DNA of 64,000 nucleotides from Mongoliibacter sp. (GCF_007692705.1 NZ_REBN01000201.1:1-64000); one strand, 5' to 3'; shown: positions 28,321 through 38,388, counted from the stretch's first letter. A program made the numbers and translations. The notes: a model not told the origin generated them from the letters alone.

Positions 28321-28328
28321 TATTTTTG
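28321..28328 (+). promoter_or_regulatory. Candidate -7 element (TATTTTTG) almost abutting the ABC-F start codon
   Basis: TAnnTTTG consensus match 4 nt upstream of ATG 28333; no good -33 TTTG found. Confidence 0.3.
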
Positions 28329-28332
28329 CAGA

Positions 28333-30255
28333 ATGTTATCTATAAATAATCTCTCTTACTTCATTGGCGGCAGAGCATTGTACGAAAATGCCGCACTTCA
28401 TATCAAACCAAAAGATAAAATTGGACTCGTAGGATTAAATGGAACCGGGAAGTCTACACTTTTGAAAATCATCAATGGAGACTTTCAGCCAAGTTCAGGT
28501 GAAGTGCAAAAAGCCAAAGACTGCACCATAGGATTTTTGAATCAGGATATGTTATCCTATCAGTCAGAGGACCCTATTTTAGAGGTTGCCTTGGAGGCGT
28601 TTAAAGAAACCTTGGCGCTCCAGCAAGAGATAGATTTGGTTTTGAAACAAATGGAAACGGATTATTCGGAAGCTGTCATTGACAGGCTGGCTAAGCTTCA
28701 AGATAGGTTTGAAGCTAATGAAGGATATACGATCAAAGCTAAGGCAGAAGAGATCTTAGAAGGAATAGGTTTCAATACTGCCGATCTCATGCGTCCATTG
28801 AAGACTTTTTCGGGTGGTTGGAGAATGCGTGTTATGTTGGCGAAGCTTCTTTTGGAAAAACCATCATTGCTGATGCTTGATGAACCTACTAACCACTTGG
28901 ACTTACCTTCTATCCAATGGGTGGAAAATTATCTTAAAAATTACGAAGGAGCTGTAGTGGTGGTATCTCACGATCAGGAGTTTTTGGATAATTGCATAGA
29001 AACCACTGTAGAAGTATCTCATGGGACTTTGACTTCTTATTCTGGCAATTACTCTTTTTATAAAGAAGAGAAGAAAGAAAGGATGGAGATCCAGCAGAAT
29101 GCCTACGAAAATCAGCAACAAATGATCAAACAAACGGAAAAGTTTATCGAGCGTTTCCGGGCTAAAGCCACGAAATCCAATCAAGTCCAGTCAAGGGTAA
29201 AGGCACTTCAGCGTCTGGATAGGGTCAATGAAGTTGTAGACGATAATATTTCAGTGAATTTTAAGTTTAAGTTTTCTCAGAAATCAGGAAGGGATGTGGT
29301 TACTGTGGATCGTGTTTCCAAAGCCTATGGAGATCTAAAAATTCTCACCAACGCCTCTGCCAGAATTGAAAGAGGTGATAAAATCGCGTTGATTGGCGCA
29401 AATGGAAAAGGTAAGTCAACCTTATTGAGGATAATAAGTGGTACTGAAAAGGTAGATGGAAAAGTAATACACGGTCACAACGTGAAGAAATCATTTTATG
29501 CCCAACATCAATTAGAGGCTCTGAATGTAGATAATGAGATTTTACAGGAAATGGTGCAGGCCGGTTCAGGTAAAACAGAAACAGAGCTCAGGGGTGTTTT
29601 AGGATGTTTTCTTTTTTCAAATGATGATGTTTTCAAAAAAATAAAAGTATTGTCTGGAGGAGAGAAATCCAGGGTTGCACTGGCTAAAACCCTTATTTCT
29701 GAAGCAAATTTTTTATTGTTGGATGAGCCAACCAACCATTTGGATATGCAGTCTGTCAACATATTGATCCAAGCTATGGAACAGTATGAGGGTACATTTA
29801 TTACGGTATCTCATGACAGACATTTCATAAAAGGAGTAGCCAATAAGATTTGGTATATAGAAGATCAACAGGTAAAAGAGTACCTTGGAACCTATGAAGA
29901 GTATATTTATTGGAAATCTCAATTGAAAGAAGAGAAGGCCAATACAGCTGTTATACCAAAAGAAAAAAAAGAGCAGAAAAAGAAAAGACCTAATACTGAA
30001 GTAGACGAAGCTAGGAAGGAACTTAAGAAAAAAGAAACATTACTTTCCGATCTGGAGAATAAAATTCTTCAATTAGAAGAAATAAAAACTGAATTAGAAA
30101 AAGAAATGGCTGATCCCGACGTTTTCTCTGATACAGAAAAGCTTGAAAAGATTAATCAGAAATACCAGGATAAAAAGACCGATTTGGAAAAACTGAATCA
30201 GTCCTGGGAAAACTTAGTAGAAGAAATCAGCACCTTGGAAGAAATAGTATCATGA
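28333..30255 (+). CDS. ABC-F family ATPase
   Basis: Two ABC domains with Walker A (GLNGTGKST, GANGKGKST), signatures (FSGGWRMR, LSGGEKSR), LLLDEPTNHLD; C-terminal coiled coil. Confidence 0.95.
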   Translation: MLSINNLSYFIGGRALYENAALHIKPKDKIGLVGLNGTGKSTLLKIINGDFQPSSGEVQKAKDCTIGFLNQDMLSYQSEDPILEVALEAFKETLALQQEIDLVLKQMETDYSEAVIDRLAKLQDRFEANEGYTIKAKAEEILEGIGFNTADLMRPLKTFSGGWRMRVMLAKLLLEKPSLLMLDEPTNHLDLPSIQWVENYLKNYEGAVVVVSHDQEFLDNCIETTVEVSHGTLTSYSGNYSFYKEEKKERMEIQQNAYENQQQMIKQTEKFIERFRAKATKSNQVQSRVKALQRLDRVNEVVDDNISVNFKFKFSQKSGRDVVTVDRVSKAYGDLKILTNASARIERGDKIALIGANGKGKSTLLRIISGTEKVDGKVIHGHNVKKSFYAQHQLEALNVDNEILQEMVQAGSGKTETELRGVLGCFLFSNDDVFKKIKVLSGGEKSRVALAKTLISEANFLLLDEPTNHLDMQSVNILIQAMEQYEGTFITVSHDRHFIKGVANKIWYIEDQQVKEYLGTYEEYIYWKSQLKEEKANTAVIPKEKKEQKKKRPNTEVDEARKELKKKETLLSDLENKILQLEEIKTELEKEMADPDVFSDTEKLEKINQKYQDKKTDLEKLNQSWENLVEEISTLEEIVS

Positions 30256-31529
30256 AGATAAAAGCAATGAGAATTCTTATATTTTTGATAATTGTTAACA
30301 TTTGTCATATTACCCAGGCTCAGGAAGCCTATTATGATAAGGTTTTTGAAGAAAATATCCAGTCAGTAAGATTGTTTCCCCGGTCGGGTGACTTTGCTGC
30401 TCAGATGAATTCTCCTGTAATTGAGCTTAATAGTGGTGTGCCCTTAAACCTCACTTTTGATGACTTGGCATATGATCCTGATATGTATTCTGCAAAGATC
30501 ATTCACTGTAATTTTGATTGGACTCCTTCAGACCTTAAGGAAAATGAATATCTCAATCAATACAATGAGTTTAATGTCCTGGATTATGACTATTCCATTG
30601 ATACACGAATCCCTTATATCCATTATAATTTTGTGTTGCCTCCTGTCACCAAAACTGGAAATTATGTAGTGAAAGTATATAGGGGAAGAGATCAAAATCA
30701 ACCTATTATTACCAAGAGGTATATGGTCTATCAAAAAGCCGTCACACTTGCAGCAAGGATAGTACCTCCAAGCCAATCCGAGAACAGAAGAAAGGTGCAG
30801 CAAATCAATGTGAATGTGAATTATAAAGGCAGAGAGCTTTTTGATCCCAGAAATAACATGAAGGTACTGATCCGGCAAAATCAAAGATGGGACAATGTAA
30901 AGATTCTTGGAAACCCAACTATGCTAAGAGAGGATACCAAAATGATAGAATATAACCTTTTTGATGGCAGTAATGCCTTCATGGGAGGGAATGAGTTTAG
31001 ATTTTTGGATTTGAGATTTGTCAGGGCCCGAGGTATGAACGTGAAGTCAGTCCGAATGGAAGAGGATGTAGTTTACGCTGAAGCAGGGGTTGATAAGCCT
31101 AGGCCTGACGGTGTGTATTCAGAGTACTTGGATATGAATGGGCAGTATGCTATCATGAATTTGGAAAGACAAAACCATGAAAGGGAAAGCGAGTATATTG
31201 TAACCACTTTTTACCTTGATGCAGAAGGAGTCTCGGAGCAGCCATACTTGATAGGGTCTTTGACTTCTTGGGGTTTTTCGCCAGATGCCAAGATGAAATT
31301 GAATCCCAGTACCAACAAGTATGAAACGACACTGATCCTAAAACAGGGTTGGTATGATTACCAATATGCATACAAGACCGATATGGGATGGGATAAGACC
31401 CCAATAGAGGGGAGTTATTTCGAAACAGAAAATGAATACGAAGTATTTATTTATTATAGAGATATGGGCTCAAGATATGATGAACTCGTGAGTTACTTCA
31501 ACCTGAACCCTAATAAGAGAAGACTTTAA
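30252..31529 (+). CDS. DUF5103-family / type IX secretion system plug protein
   Basis: Signal peptide; YYDKVFEENIQSVRLFPRSGDFAAQMNSPVIELNSG, KIIHCNFDWTPSDL, DTRIPYIHYNFVLPPVTKTGNYVVKVYRG; overlaps ABC-F stop by 4 bp. Confidence 0.85.
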   Translation: MKIKAMRILIFLIIVNICHITQAQEAYYDKVFEENIQSVRLFPRSGDFAAQMNSPVIELNSGVPLNLTFDDLAYDPDMYSAKIIHCNFDWTPSDLKENEYLNQYNEFNVLDYDYSIDTRIPYIHYNFVLPPVTKTGNYVVKVYRGRDQNQPIITKRYMVYQKAVTLAARIVPPSQSENRRKVQQINVNVNYKGRELFDPRNNMKVLIRQNQRWDNVKILGNPTMLREDTKMIEYNLFDGSNAFMGGNEFRFLDLRFVRARGMNVKSVRMEEDVVYAEAGVDKPRPDGVYSEYLDMNGQYAIMNLERQNHERESEYIVTTFYLDAEGVSEQPYLIGSLTSWGFSPDAKMKLNPSTNKYETTLILKQGWYDYQYAYKTDMGWDKTPIEGSYFETENEYEVFIYYRDMGSRYDELVSYFNLNPNKRRL

Positions 31530-31531
31530 AC

Positions 31532-31566
31532 AAAAAAAGCCGATCCATCTGGATCGGCTTTTTTTT
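31532..31566. terminator. Bidirectional intrinsic terminator between plug and cas6-like genes
   Basis: AAAAAAAGCCGATCC-ATCT-GGATCGGCTTTTTTTT, with A-run and T-run on either side. Confidence 0.8.
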
Positions 31567-32443
31567 AATTCTGTTCTTCAGTCTCGTCAGGATTCTGAGG
31601 TTTACTTCTTTCTCTATCCTGTTGCGATTTGTAAGGGACAAAACCCTCACGTTTGAATTTGTACGGCTCTGTTCTTTGGCTTGGGGCATGGTTAGCGAGG
31701 TCTAGCATTCCAAAACCTTTATGTGTAAAGGCACCAAGTCCACATTTAAATACAAAATCCTGTACTTCTGGAGCGGCATAAAGTGTGAACGGAAGCGTGT
31801 AGCCCCTTACTTCATATTTCACGTCCATATCATAGACAGAATAGATTCTTGCAAATTTCTTTTGCTGTTCTCTCAGCTTATTTACATAATTCATATCAGG
31901 TACCACCTGGAATTTGTAAAAGGACTCCATTTGTTCCTGATTGTACCATCCTGATCTTTCCATTCTGGTCAAAGTAGATTCATATAACAAATCCGAAAAC
32001 TCATCTGTATCTGGATTGATGAATCGTTTACCTGACTCGTCATTGAATGTTGGAGTGAGAAGCACAAGTGGAGAAATACAAACAAATTTGTTTGAAGTTT
32101 CCAATTCCGGTTCAAATTCCTGCTCAGTGTACTCTGGAGAAATGATGAGGTTTCCCAACTCAATTTTTGGAGTAGCAAATACTTGCTCCAGTAAGTAGTC
32201 AATAAAATCTTCATTGGGTGATGAAAGCACTAAAGTGACTAAACTGGAATAGTAATGTAATCCACTTCTACTTACTTTGGTCTGACCTTTGAGACCAGAG
32301 AAGTTGAAGTAATTGTAGTTGAAAAACTCCTCACGTCCACCTTTTACGATCAACCCCTTTAGGAATTGCGCCAAGATGTACTGATGGTGAAATGGTAAAT
32401 AAGCACCTTTGTTTTTTAGGGAAAATATTAATCTTACTCTCAC
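31565..32443 (-). CDS. cas6: CRISPR-associated endoribonuclease Cas6-like protein, stand-alone
   Basis: RAMP-like N-terminus (MRVRLIFSLKNKGAYLPFHHQYILAQFLKGLI), NFSGLKGQ, FVCISPLVLLTP, C-terminal Gly-rich loop GLGAFTHKGFGMLDL. Confidence 0.75.
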   Translation of the reverse strand: MRVRLIFSLKNKGAYLPFHHQYILAQFLKGLIVKGGREEFFNYNYFNFSGLKGQTKVSRSGLHYYSSLVTLVLSSPNEDFIDYLLEQVFATPKIELGNLIISPEYTEQEFEPELETSNKFVCISPLVLLTPTFNDESGKRFINPDTDEFSDLLYESTLTRMERSGWYNQEQMESFYKFQVVPDMNYVNKLREQQKKFARIYSVYDMDVKYEVRGYTLPFTLYAAPEVQDFVFKCGLGAFTHKGFGMLDLANHAPSQRTEPYKFKREGFVPYKSQQDRERSKPQNPDETEEQN

Positions 32444-32516
32444 GGTATTAAAAATAAAATTTGAAACAATAATTAAACTATCTTAACTAATTATTCATTA
32501 TATAATCGTTATCAAG

Positions 32517-32524
32517 CAAAAGTA
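32517..32524 (-). promoter_or_regulatory. Candidate -7 element for cas6-like gene
   Basis: Minus-strand TACTTTTG (TAnnTTTG) between the ychF stop and the cas6-like start. Confidence 0.4.
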
Positions 32525-32544
32525 CAAATATTTTTTAAAGTTTA

Positions 32545-33642
32545 TTATACATTAAACCTAAAATGCATAATATCCCCATCCTTTACGATGTATTCTTTGC
32601 CTTCAATCGCTATTTTTCCGTTTTCTCTACAAGCCGCCTCTGTTTTGAATTTTTCGTAGTCCGGTAATTTAATGACTTCTGCTTTGATAAACCCTCTTTC
32701 GAAGTCAGTATGAATCACGCCTGCAGCCTGAGGAGCTTTCCATCCTCTCTTTATTGTCCAAGCCCGTACTTCCTGAACCCCAGCCGTAAAATAAGTGATC
32801 AAGTTAAGTAATTTATATGCTCCCGAAATCAGTTTGTTAAGCCCACTTTCATCTAATCCATATTCTGAAAGGAATAATTCCTTTTCTTCAATATCATCAA
32901 ATTCTGCAATCTGGGATTCTATGGCAGCACAAAGTACAATAACTTCGGCATTTTCGTCTTTAACATTTTCTTTAAGCTGAGACACGTATTCATTTCCAGT
33001 CAGTATACTTCCTTCATCTACATTGGCTACGTATAGTACAGGCTTGATAGTTAAAAGGTGTAAATCCCTTACAGCTTCCAATTCTTCCTTTTCTACTTCG
33101 ATAGCTCTGGCATTTTTACCTGACTGGAGCCCGTCCTTGAATTTTAAAAGAGTTTCCAATTCCTTTCTGGCTTTGGCATCACCGGATTTTGCGATTTTTT
33201 CCAGTCTCGCTATTTTCTTATCTACAGACTCCAAGTCTTTTAGCTGAAGTTCAGTATCTATTACCTCTTTGTCAAAGACAGGATCTACACTTCCCGCCAC
33301 GTGAACGACATTGTCATCCTTAAAACACCTAATGACATGGACAATTGCATCTACTTCACGTATGTTTGCCAAAAACTTATTTCCCAGTCCCTCACCTTTA
33401 CTTGCGCCTTTTACCAATCCAGCAATATCGACAAATTCTATTACCGTGGGGATTACTTTATGTGGGTTTACTAGGGATTCTAATACCTTAAGTCGGTTGT
33501 CAGGTACTGTAACCACGCCCACATTTGGTTCTATAGTACAAAAAGGGAAATTAGCTGCTTCTGCTTTTGCACTGGAAAGTGCGTTGAATAGTGTTGATTT
33601 TCCTACGTTGGGTAAGCCAACGATACCGCATTGTAATGCCAT
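32545..33642 (-). CDS. ychF: Redox-regulated ATPase YchF
   Basis: MALQCGIVGLPNVGKSTLFNAL, NFPFCTIEPNVGVV, DIAGLVKGASKGEGLGNKFLANIREVDAIVHVIRCF, C-terminal TGS-like domain. Confidence 0.97.
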   Translation of the reverse strand: MALQCGIVGLPNVGKSTLFNALSSAKAEAANFPFCTIEPNVGVVTVPDNRLKVLESLVNPHKVIPTVIEFVDIAGLVKGASKGEGLGNKFLANIREVDAIVHVIRCFKDDNVVHVAGSVDPVFDKEVIDTELQLKDLESVDKKIARLEKIAKSGDAKARKELETLLKFKDGLQSGKNARAIEVEKEELEAVRDLHLLTIKPVLYVANVDEGSILTGNEYVSQLKENVKDENAEVIVLCAAIESQIAEFDDIEEKELFLSEYGLDESGLNKLISGAYKLLNLITYFTAGVQEVRAWTIKRGWKAPQAAGVIHTDFERGFIKAEVIKLPDYEKFKTEAACRENGKIAIEGKEYIVKDGDIMHFRFNV

Positions 33643-33657
33643 TGATGATGGTTTTTT

Positions 33658-34740
33658 TTAAACTTTGAAAATTCTATATTCCCTATACCCTTTATAAAAT
33701 TCCATAAAAGAAACCCTAAATATTGTATAAACGGGAATTGCAAAAATCATCCCCAGTATACCGGCGATTTTTGCTCCGGCAAAGATAACAACAAAAATTT
33801 CAAGTGGATGGGCTTTTACAGATTTAGAGAAAATTAGAGGCTGAAGTACGACGTTATCGGTGACCTGAACTGCAGAGAATACTGCCAAAATTTTCACAAT
33901 CATAAATATAATATCATTTGAACCTGCAAAATCACTCGTCGATAGTCCTACAATAATGCCAAAGGTAGCTCCTAGCAGTGGGCCTGCATAAGGTATCAGG
34001 TTTGCTACCGCAGCAAACATTGCTATGGTCAAAGCATATTCAATCCCAACTAAGGTCAAACCTATTGCTGCCAGTGAGAAAATACAACTCAGCTGAATCA
34101 GTAATCCAACTAAATAATTTGATAACAACCTTTCCACCTTATTGAAAGTGGAGACGGCTAATTCAAAATAAGAATTGGGAATCAGATTCATGATATTCCT
34201 TCTCAAAAGTCCATTTTCCAGCAAAAGGAAAAAAGTGATAAATAAAATAGCCATGACTGCGATGAAAAATGAGCTTGTTGTGTTCACAACCGTATTTAAA
34301 ATACCTTGGATATTGATAGCCGAAAAACTGGAAATTAATGACTCCCTTACTTGAGTGATCAAAAACCCCGGCTCACTATTGACAATGTCATATCGGATCA
34401 AAAGATCCTCTACTTTGCCTACAGGGTTTTGAATTTGCTCATATATATAATCCATGTCATAGGTGGCTATTACTTGGATTTGAGCACTGATCAATGGAAT
34501 GAACAAAAGGCTAATGAAAAATATGAAAAGTGCTATAAACAGAAATGAAATGATGATAGCTATCCACCTGGGGACATTTTGGCCCAGAATATGAAATCCG
34601 TTGATTTTATTTGTCAGTGGTCTTAGGATTGCAGCTATGACCAATGAAAAAATAAAATAAAATGTAATATTCGAAAAGTACCAACCTATTATAAATAGTA
34701 GGACAATGATGACCAATAGGTATAAAACGGGTTTTTTCAT
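33658..34740 (-). CDS. AI-2E family transporter-like membrane protein
   Basis: Multi-TM with NLIPYAGPLLGATFGIIVGLS and DNVVLQPLIFSKSVKAHPLEIFVVIFAG; likely start MKKPVLYLL (34740) rather than the track start 34866. Confidence 0.88.
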   Translation of the reverse strand: MKKPVLYLLVIIVLLFIIGWYFSNITFYFIFSLVIAAILRPLTNKINGFHILGQNVPRWIAIIISFLFIALFIFFISLLFIPLISAQIQVIATYDMDYIYEQIQNPVGKVEDLLIRYDIVNSEPGFLITQVRESLISSFSAINIQGILNTVVNTTSSFFIAVMAILFITFFLLLENGLLRRNIMNLIPNSYFELAVSTFNKVERLLSNYLVGLLIQLSCIFSLAAIGLTLVGIEYALTIAMFAAVANLIPYAGPLLGATFGIIVGLSTSDFAGSNDIIFMIVKILAVFSAVQVTDNVVLQPLIFSKSVKAHPLEIFVVIFAGAKIAGILGMIFAIPVYTIFRVSFMEFYKGYREYRIFKV

Positions 34741-34954
34741 TGTGTATAATTGTTCTTTATTGATCACATAAAATCTCGCATTAAGGATAACTACTTCAAA
34801 ATATGAAATGATAGTTATATAATCATGCTTAATTTCATTCGTAATTAAAAAGAGAAAGAAATCCAACCTGACCTAATTTAAAAATCAAGTCTTCAATGAC
34901 AAAATACATTGCCTCAGTTGAAATTCTTTCTCTAAAGATGAACAATTACAGGAA

Positions 34955-35284
34955 TTAATCCCACTTTAACTCATCATCAAATTCTGTTTCTGATTCTTCT
35001 TTTTCAAATTGGGAAAAATCAAAATCCGGCATTAATTCGTCTTTGACATGATCCACTGCTTCTTGAAGTGCTTCTACAAATTTGGCAAAATCCTCTTTGT
35101 AAAGAAAAAGCTTGTGTTTTTCGAAAACGAATCCGTCATCCTTCAGCCTTCTTTTACTTTCGGTAATTGTCAGGTAGAAATCATTTGACCTGGTTGACTT
35201 TACATCAAAAAAATAAGTTCTTTTACCGGCTTTCACTCTCTTAGAGAAGATCTCTTCTCTATCATTTCCTCTGTTATCTTCCAC
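34955..35284 (-). CDS. PUR-alpha-like (DUF3276) nucleic-acid-binding protein
   Basis: EEIFSKRVKAGKRTYFFDVKSTRSNDFYLTITESKRR PUR-domain pattern. Confidence 0.88.
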   Translation of the reverse strand: MEDNRGNDREEIFSKRVKAGKRTYFFDVKSTRSNDFYLTITESKRRLKDDGFVFEKHKLFLYKEDFAKFVEALQEAVDHVKDELMPDFDFSQFEKEESETEFDDELKWD

Positions 35285-35445
35285 TTTCCAAAGAATTTTG
35301 TTGTTTGTGTTTGGTATAAATTACGTGACAAGTTAAACCAATTCACAAATTATATTCAAGGTATTTTGGACTTTTTTTAAATAAGTAGGAGGATATTCGG
35401 AGTAAACAGTTAAAAATCAGGGGTGTTTCTAAATGTACAGAAAAT

Positions 35446-35469
35446 AAAAAAGGGCTCAAAGCCCTTTTT
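35446..35469 (-). terminator. Intrinsic terminator after ferredoxin gene
   Basis: AAAAAAGGGCT-CAA-AGCCCTTTTT. Confidence 0.7.
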
Positions 35470-35815
35470 ATTCTCCATGCATAAATATTTTTTTGCTTAG
35501 AAGAGTGTCTTCACTTTCCCTGTGGTCAGGGTCATCAACACAACAATCCACCGGACAAACAGCTGCACATTGCGGCTCTTCATGAAAGCCAGTACATTCT
35601 GTGCATTTATCAGTTACTATGTAATAAAACTCATCAGAAATAGGCTCTTGTTTTTCATGAGCATCTACTACTGTCCCATCCTCAAGGGTTACCTCTTTTA
35701 AATTGGTTCCACCAGCCCATGTCCACTCTATACCTCCTTCGTATATTGCAGTGTTAGGACATTCAGGTTCGCATGCACCACAATTGATGCATTCGTCAGT
35801 TATCATTATAGCCAT
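35468..35815 (-). CDS. 4Fe-4S dicluster ferredoxin
   Basis: [12 protein letters not shown] and CTEC...[10 protein letters not shown] clusters. Confidence 0.95.
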   Translation of the reverse strand: MAIMITDECINCGACEPECPNTAIYEGGIEWTWAGGTNLKEVTLEDGTVVDAHEKQEPISDEFYYIVTDKCTECTGFHEEPQCAAVCPVDCCVDDPDHRESEDTLLSKKIFMHGE

Positions 35816-35938
35816 GTCGAAATCTTTTTTTTACGCGTCGTAAAATTAACAATCAAATAACCAAGGATGCAAAAAAAAAGTTGTCATGCTAACTAATTTA
35901 TATTGATTCTAGCAAAGTAGTGTTTCTTTTATAATCAA

Positions 35939-35946
35939 TATCTTTG
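35939..35946 (+). promoter_or_regulatory. Candidate -7 element for acyl-CoA reductase gene
   Basis: TATCTTTG (TAnnTTTG) 19 nt upstream of ATG 35966. Confidence 0.4.
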
Positions 35947-35965
35947 CAATTCAATATTTCAATTT

Positions 35966-36979
35966 ATGCTTTTAGAAGATAGAATCAATGCTTTTGCAAA
36001 ACTCGGAGATCGAATTGCGACCTTGTCTGATGATAAGTTTGAAGAACTTTATAGAAAGATTAAAAATAATAACAGTTGGTTTACGAAAGAAAATGTCAAA
36101 AATGCCTTTTTGGGTTTGCAACTTTTCCTTGATAGGAAAGAGCTGAAAGAATGGATAATTCCTTATAACCTTGATTCGGTCAGGGATAAGAAAACAATTG
36201 GTTTAATGCTGGCGGGAAATATTCCTGCAGTAGGATTTCATGATATTCTTTGCGTTTTGATTACTGGACACAAAGCAGCAATAAAGCTTAGCACAACTGA
36301 TTCAGCCTCTATACAATGGTTGGTTAACAGTTTGATTGAAATTGAGTCGCGTTTTGGTGAGTTGGTTAGCTTTGAAGATATGTTGAGAAATAAAGATGCC
36401 TATATCGCTACTGGAAGCGATAATTCCTCCCGTTACTTTGATTACTATTTTGGGAAGTATCCTCATATCATTCGCAAAAACAGGACATCTGTAGCAGTTT
36501 TGAAAGGTGATGAGAAAGGAGCTGATTTTTTGTCCTTGGGTAAGGACATATTCCAATATTTTGGGTTAGGCTGTAGAAATGTATCTAAAATTTTTATTCC
36601 AAATAAAGAAATTCTTACAGACTTGCTTGATGCCGTAGAAGCATTCAACTACCTCGCAGACCACCATAAATACAGAAACAATTACGATTATAATAAATCC
36701 ATATACCTGGTCAATAGTGAAGTGCATCTTGATAATGGTTTTCTTCTTTTGAAGGAAAGTGAGGAGTTAGTTTCTCCAATTTCCGTATTGTATTATGAGG
36801 TATACTCTGATCAAGCTGGCTTAAAAGAGAAAATTGAAGCGATTTCGGCAAAAACACAGTGTGTCGTCAGTAAAGATGCATGGTATCCACAAAGTTTTCC
36901 TTTCGGACGGGCACAATGTCCAACCTTATCCGATTATTCGGACGGTGTTGATACGATTTCTTTTCTGAAAGGTCTATAG
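35966..36979 (+). CDS. Acyl-CoA reductase (LuxC-like)
   Basis: GLMLAGNIPAVGFHDILCVLITGHKAAIKLS, GLGCRNVSKIFIP, PFGRAQCPTLSDYSDGVDTISFL. Confidence 0.85.
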   Translation: MLLEDRINAFAKLGDRIATLSDDKFEELYRKIKNNNSWFTKENVKNAFLGLQLFLDRKELKEWIIPYNLDSVRDKKTIGLMLAGNIPAVGFHDILCVLITGHKAAIKLSTTDSASIQWLVNSLIEIESRFGELVSFEDMLRNKDAYIATGSDNSSRYFDYYFGKYPHIIRKNRTSVAVLKGDEKGADFLSLGKDIFQYFGLGCRNVSKIFIPNKEILTDLLDAVEAFNYLADHHKYRNNYDYNKSIYLVNSEVHLDNGFLLLKESEELVSPISVLYYEVYSDQAGLKEKIEAISAKTQCVVSKDAWYPQSFPFGRAQCPTLSDYSDGVDTISFLKGL

Positions 36980-37009
36980 TAACCCTCACTGAATCAACGT
37001 GAAATCACG

Positions 37010-38320
37010 ATGAATTTGAATTTGAAATTCCCTTCCACATTTCAGATTGCGTTACTGCTAAGCTTGATTGTCTATCTATTAGCAGTAGCTATTACCCTTC
37101 CAATAGATGCAAATTTGCTGGGATATTCTTTTGAAGTACTAGGTTTTTGGAAAACAGGGTTTTGGGAATTGTTGGAGTTTACCATGCAGATGATTTTGAT
37201 TTTGGTCCTAGGGCATACCTTAGCCATGTCAAAACCTGTCAATTACCTATTGGATAAGGTTGCATCTACTGCCACCAACAATTCGCAGGCTGTTCTTATG
37301 ACTGGAATGGGAGCTATAACAGGTGGATACATCAATTGGGGTTTCGGGTTGATTTTCGGAGCAGTACTGGCTAGGAAGATTGGAGAATATGCAAGTAGGA
37401 ACAACATAGAAATCAATTACCCTCTCGTTGCAGCTTCAGGATACTTAGGGATGTTGGTATGGCATGGAGGTTTCTCAGGGTCATCTACCTTAAAAGTAGC
37501 AGAGGATAACCATTTTTTGGCTGATACGATTGGTACCATTACAGTAGATCAAACCATCTTTTCCAGTTTTAATCTATGGGTAAATTTAAGTTTGATTATA
37601 TGCTTGGGAATCTCTTTATACATCCTATCAAAAAGGCGTTTCATAAAATTTGACATAGCTTTTGAGGATAAGATGTTTGAGAGAAAGAAAATAGTAGGGA
37701 AAGGTGTAGACAAACTGGGATATATCTTAGGGGTATTAATTTTGGTCTTGGTCTTGGTAGATTTTTTGAAAGTAGGTGACGAGGGATGGGGTTTTCTGGA
37801 TTTGAACTTTGTAAACTTTGCTTTGCTCGGGTTTGGTCTTTTGGCTTTTGGAAGTCTTAATGAATATGTGATTTCCCTTAGGGATGCGGTCAAAGGAGCT
37901 ACAGATATTTTAATTCAATTCCCCTTTTATGCCGGCATATTGGGGATCATGAAATACAGCGGTTTGCTTGTTTTACTTGCAGACGATATGGTATCGCGGT
38001 CAGGGGCTGATACCTTTCCTTTACTTTCTTTTTTCAGCGCAGCCCTGATCAATTTCTTTGTTCCCTCCGGTGGTGGGCAATGGGCCATACAGGGGCCTGT
38101 GGTCATGGAGGCAGCAGAAAAAATGGGCATAGAAATTCCCAAAATGATATTGGTCTTTGCATATGGAGATCAAGTAAGTAATATGCTTCAGCCATTCTGG
38201 GCACTACCTTTACTTTCCATCACGGGATTGTCTGCTAAGGAGATTCTGAAATATACTTCAATATTCTTTTTGACAGCCTTTATAGTTTTTGGCTTATTTG
38301 TATGGTATGGAGTGTCCTAA
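37010..38320 (+). CDS. Short-chain fatty acid transporter AtoE-like
   Basis: LVLGHTLAMSKPVNYLLDKVA, GYINWGFGLIFGAVLARKI, NFFVPSGGGQWAIQGPVVMEAA. Confidence 0.88.
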   Translation: MNLNLKFPSTFQIALLLSLIVYLLAVAITLPIDANLLGYSFEVLGFWKTGFWELLEFTMQMILILVLGHTLAMSKPVNYLLDKVASTATNNSQAVLMTGMGAITGGYINWGFGLIFGAVLARKIGEYASRNNIEINYPLVAASGYLGMLVWHGGFSGSSTLKVAEDNHFLADTIGTITVDQTIFSSFNLWVNLSLIICLGISLYILSKRRFIKFDIAFEDKMFERKKIVGKGVDKLGYILGVLILVLVLVDFLKVGDEGWGFLDLNFVNFALLGFGLLAFGSLNEYVISLRDAVKGATDILIQFPFYAGILGIMKYSGLLVLLADDMVSRSGADTFPLLSFFSAALINFFVPSGGGQWAIQGPVVMEAAEKMGIEIPKMILVFAYGDQVSNMLQPFWALPLLSITGLSAKEILKYTSIFFLTAFIVFGLFVWYGVS

Positions 38321-38388
38321 CGCTTTTTATAATTTGTATAAATACCACCGTTGAAAGGGTTATCACTTCCAATATTGGCCTATATTTT

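Noticed and set aside
32444-32544. AT-rich stretch next to the cas6-like gene examined as a possible CRISPR leader or array
   Set aside because: No direct repeats with regular spacing; only a candidate promoter is visible
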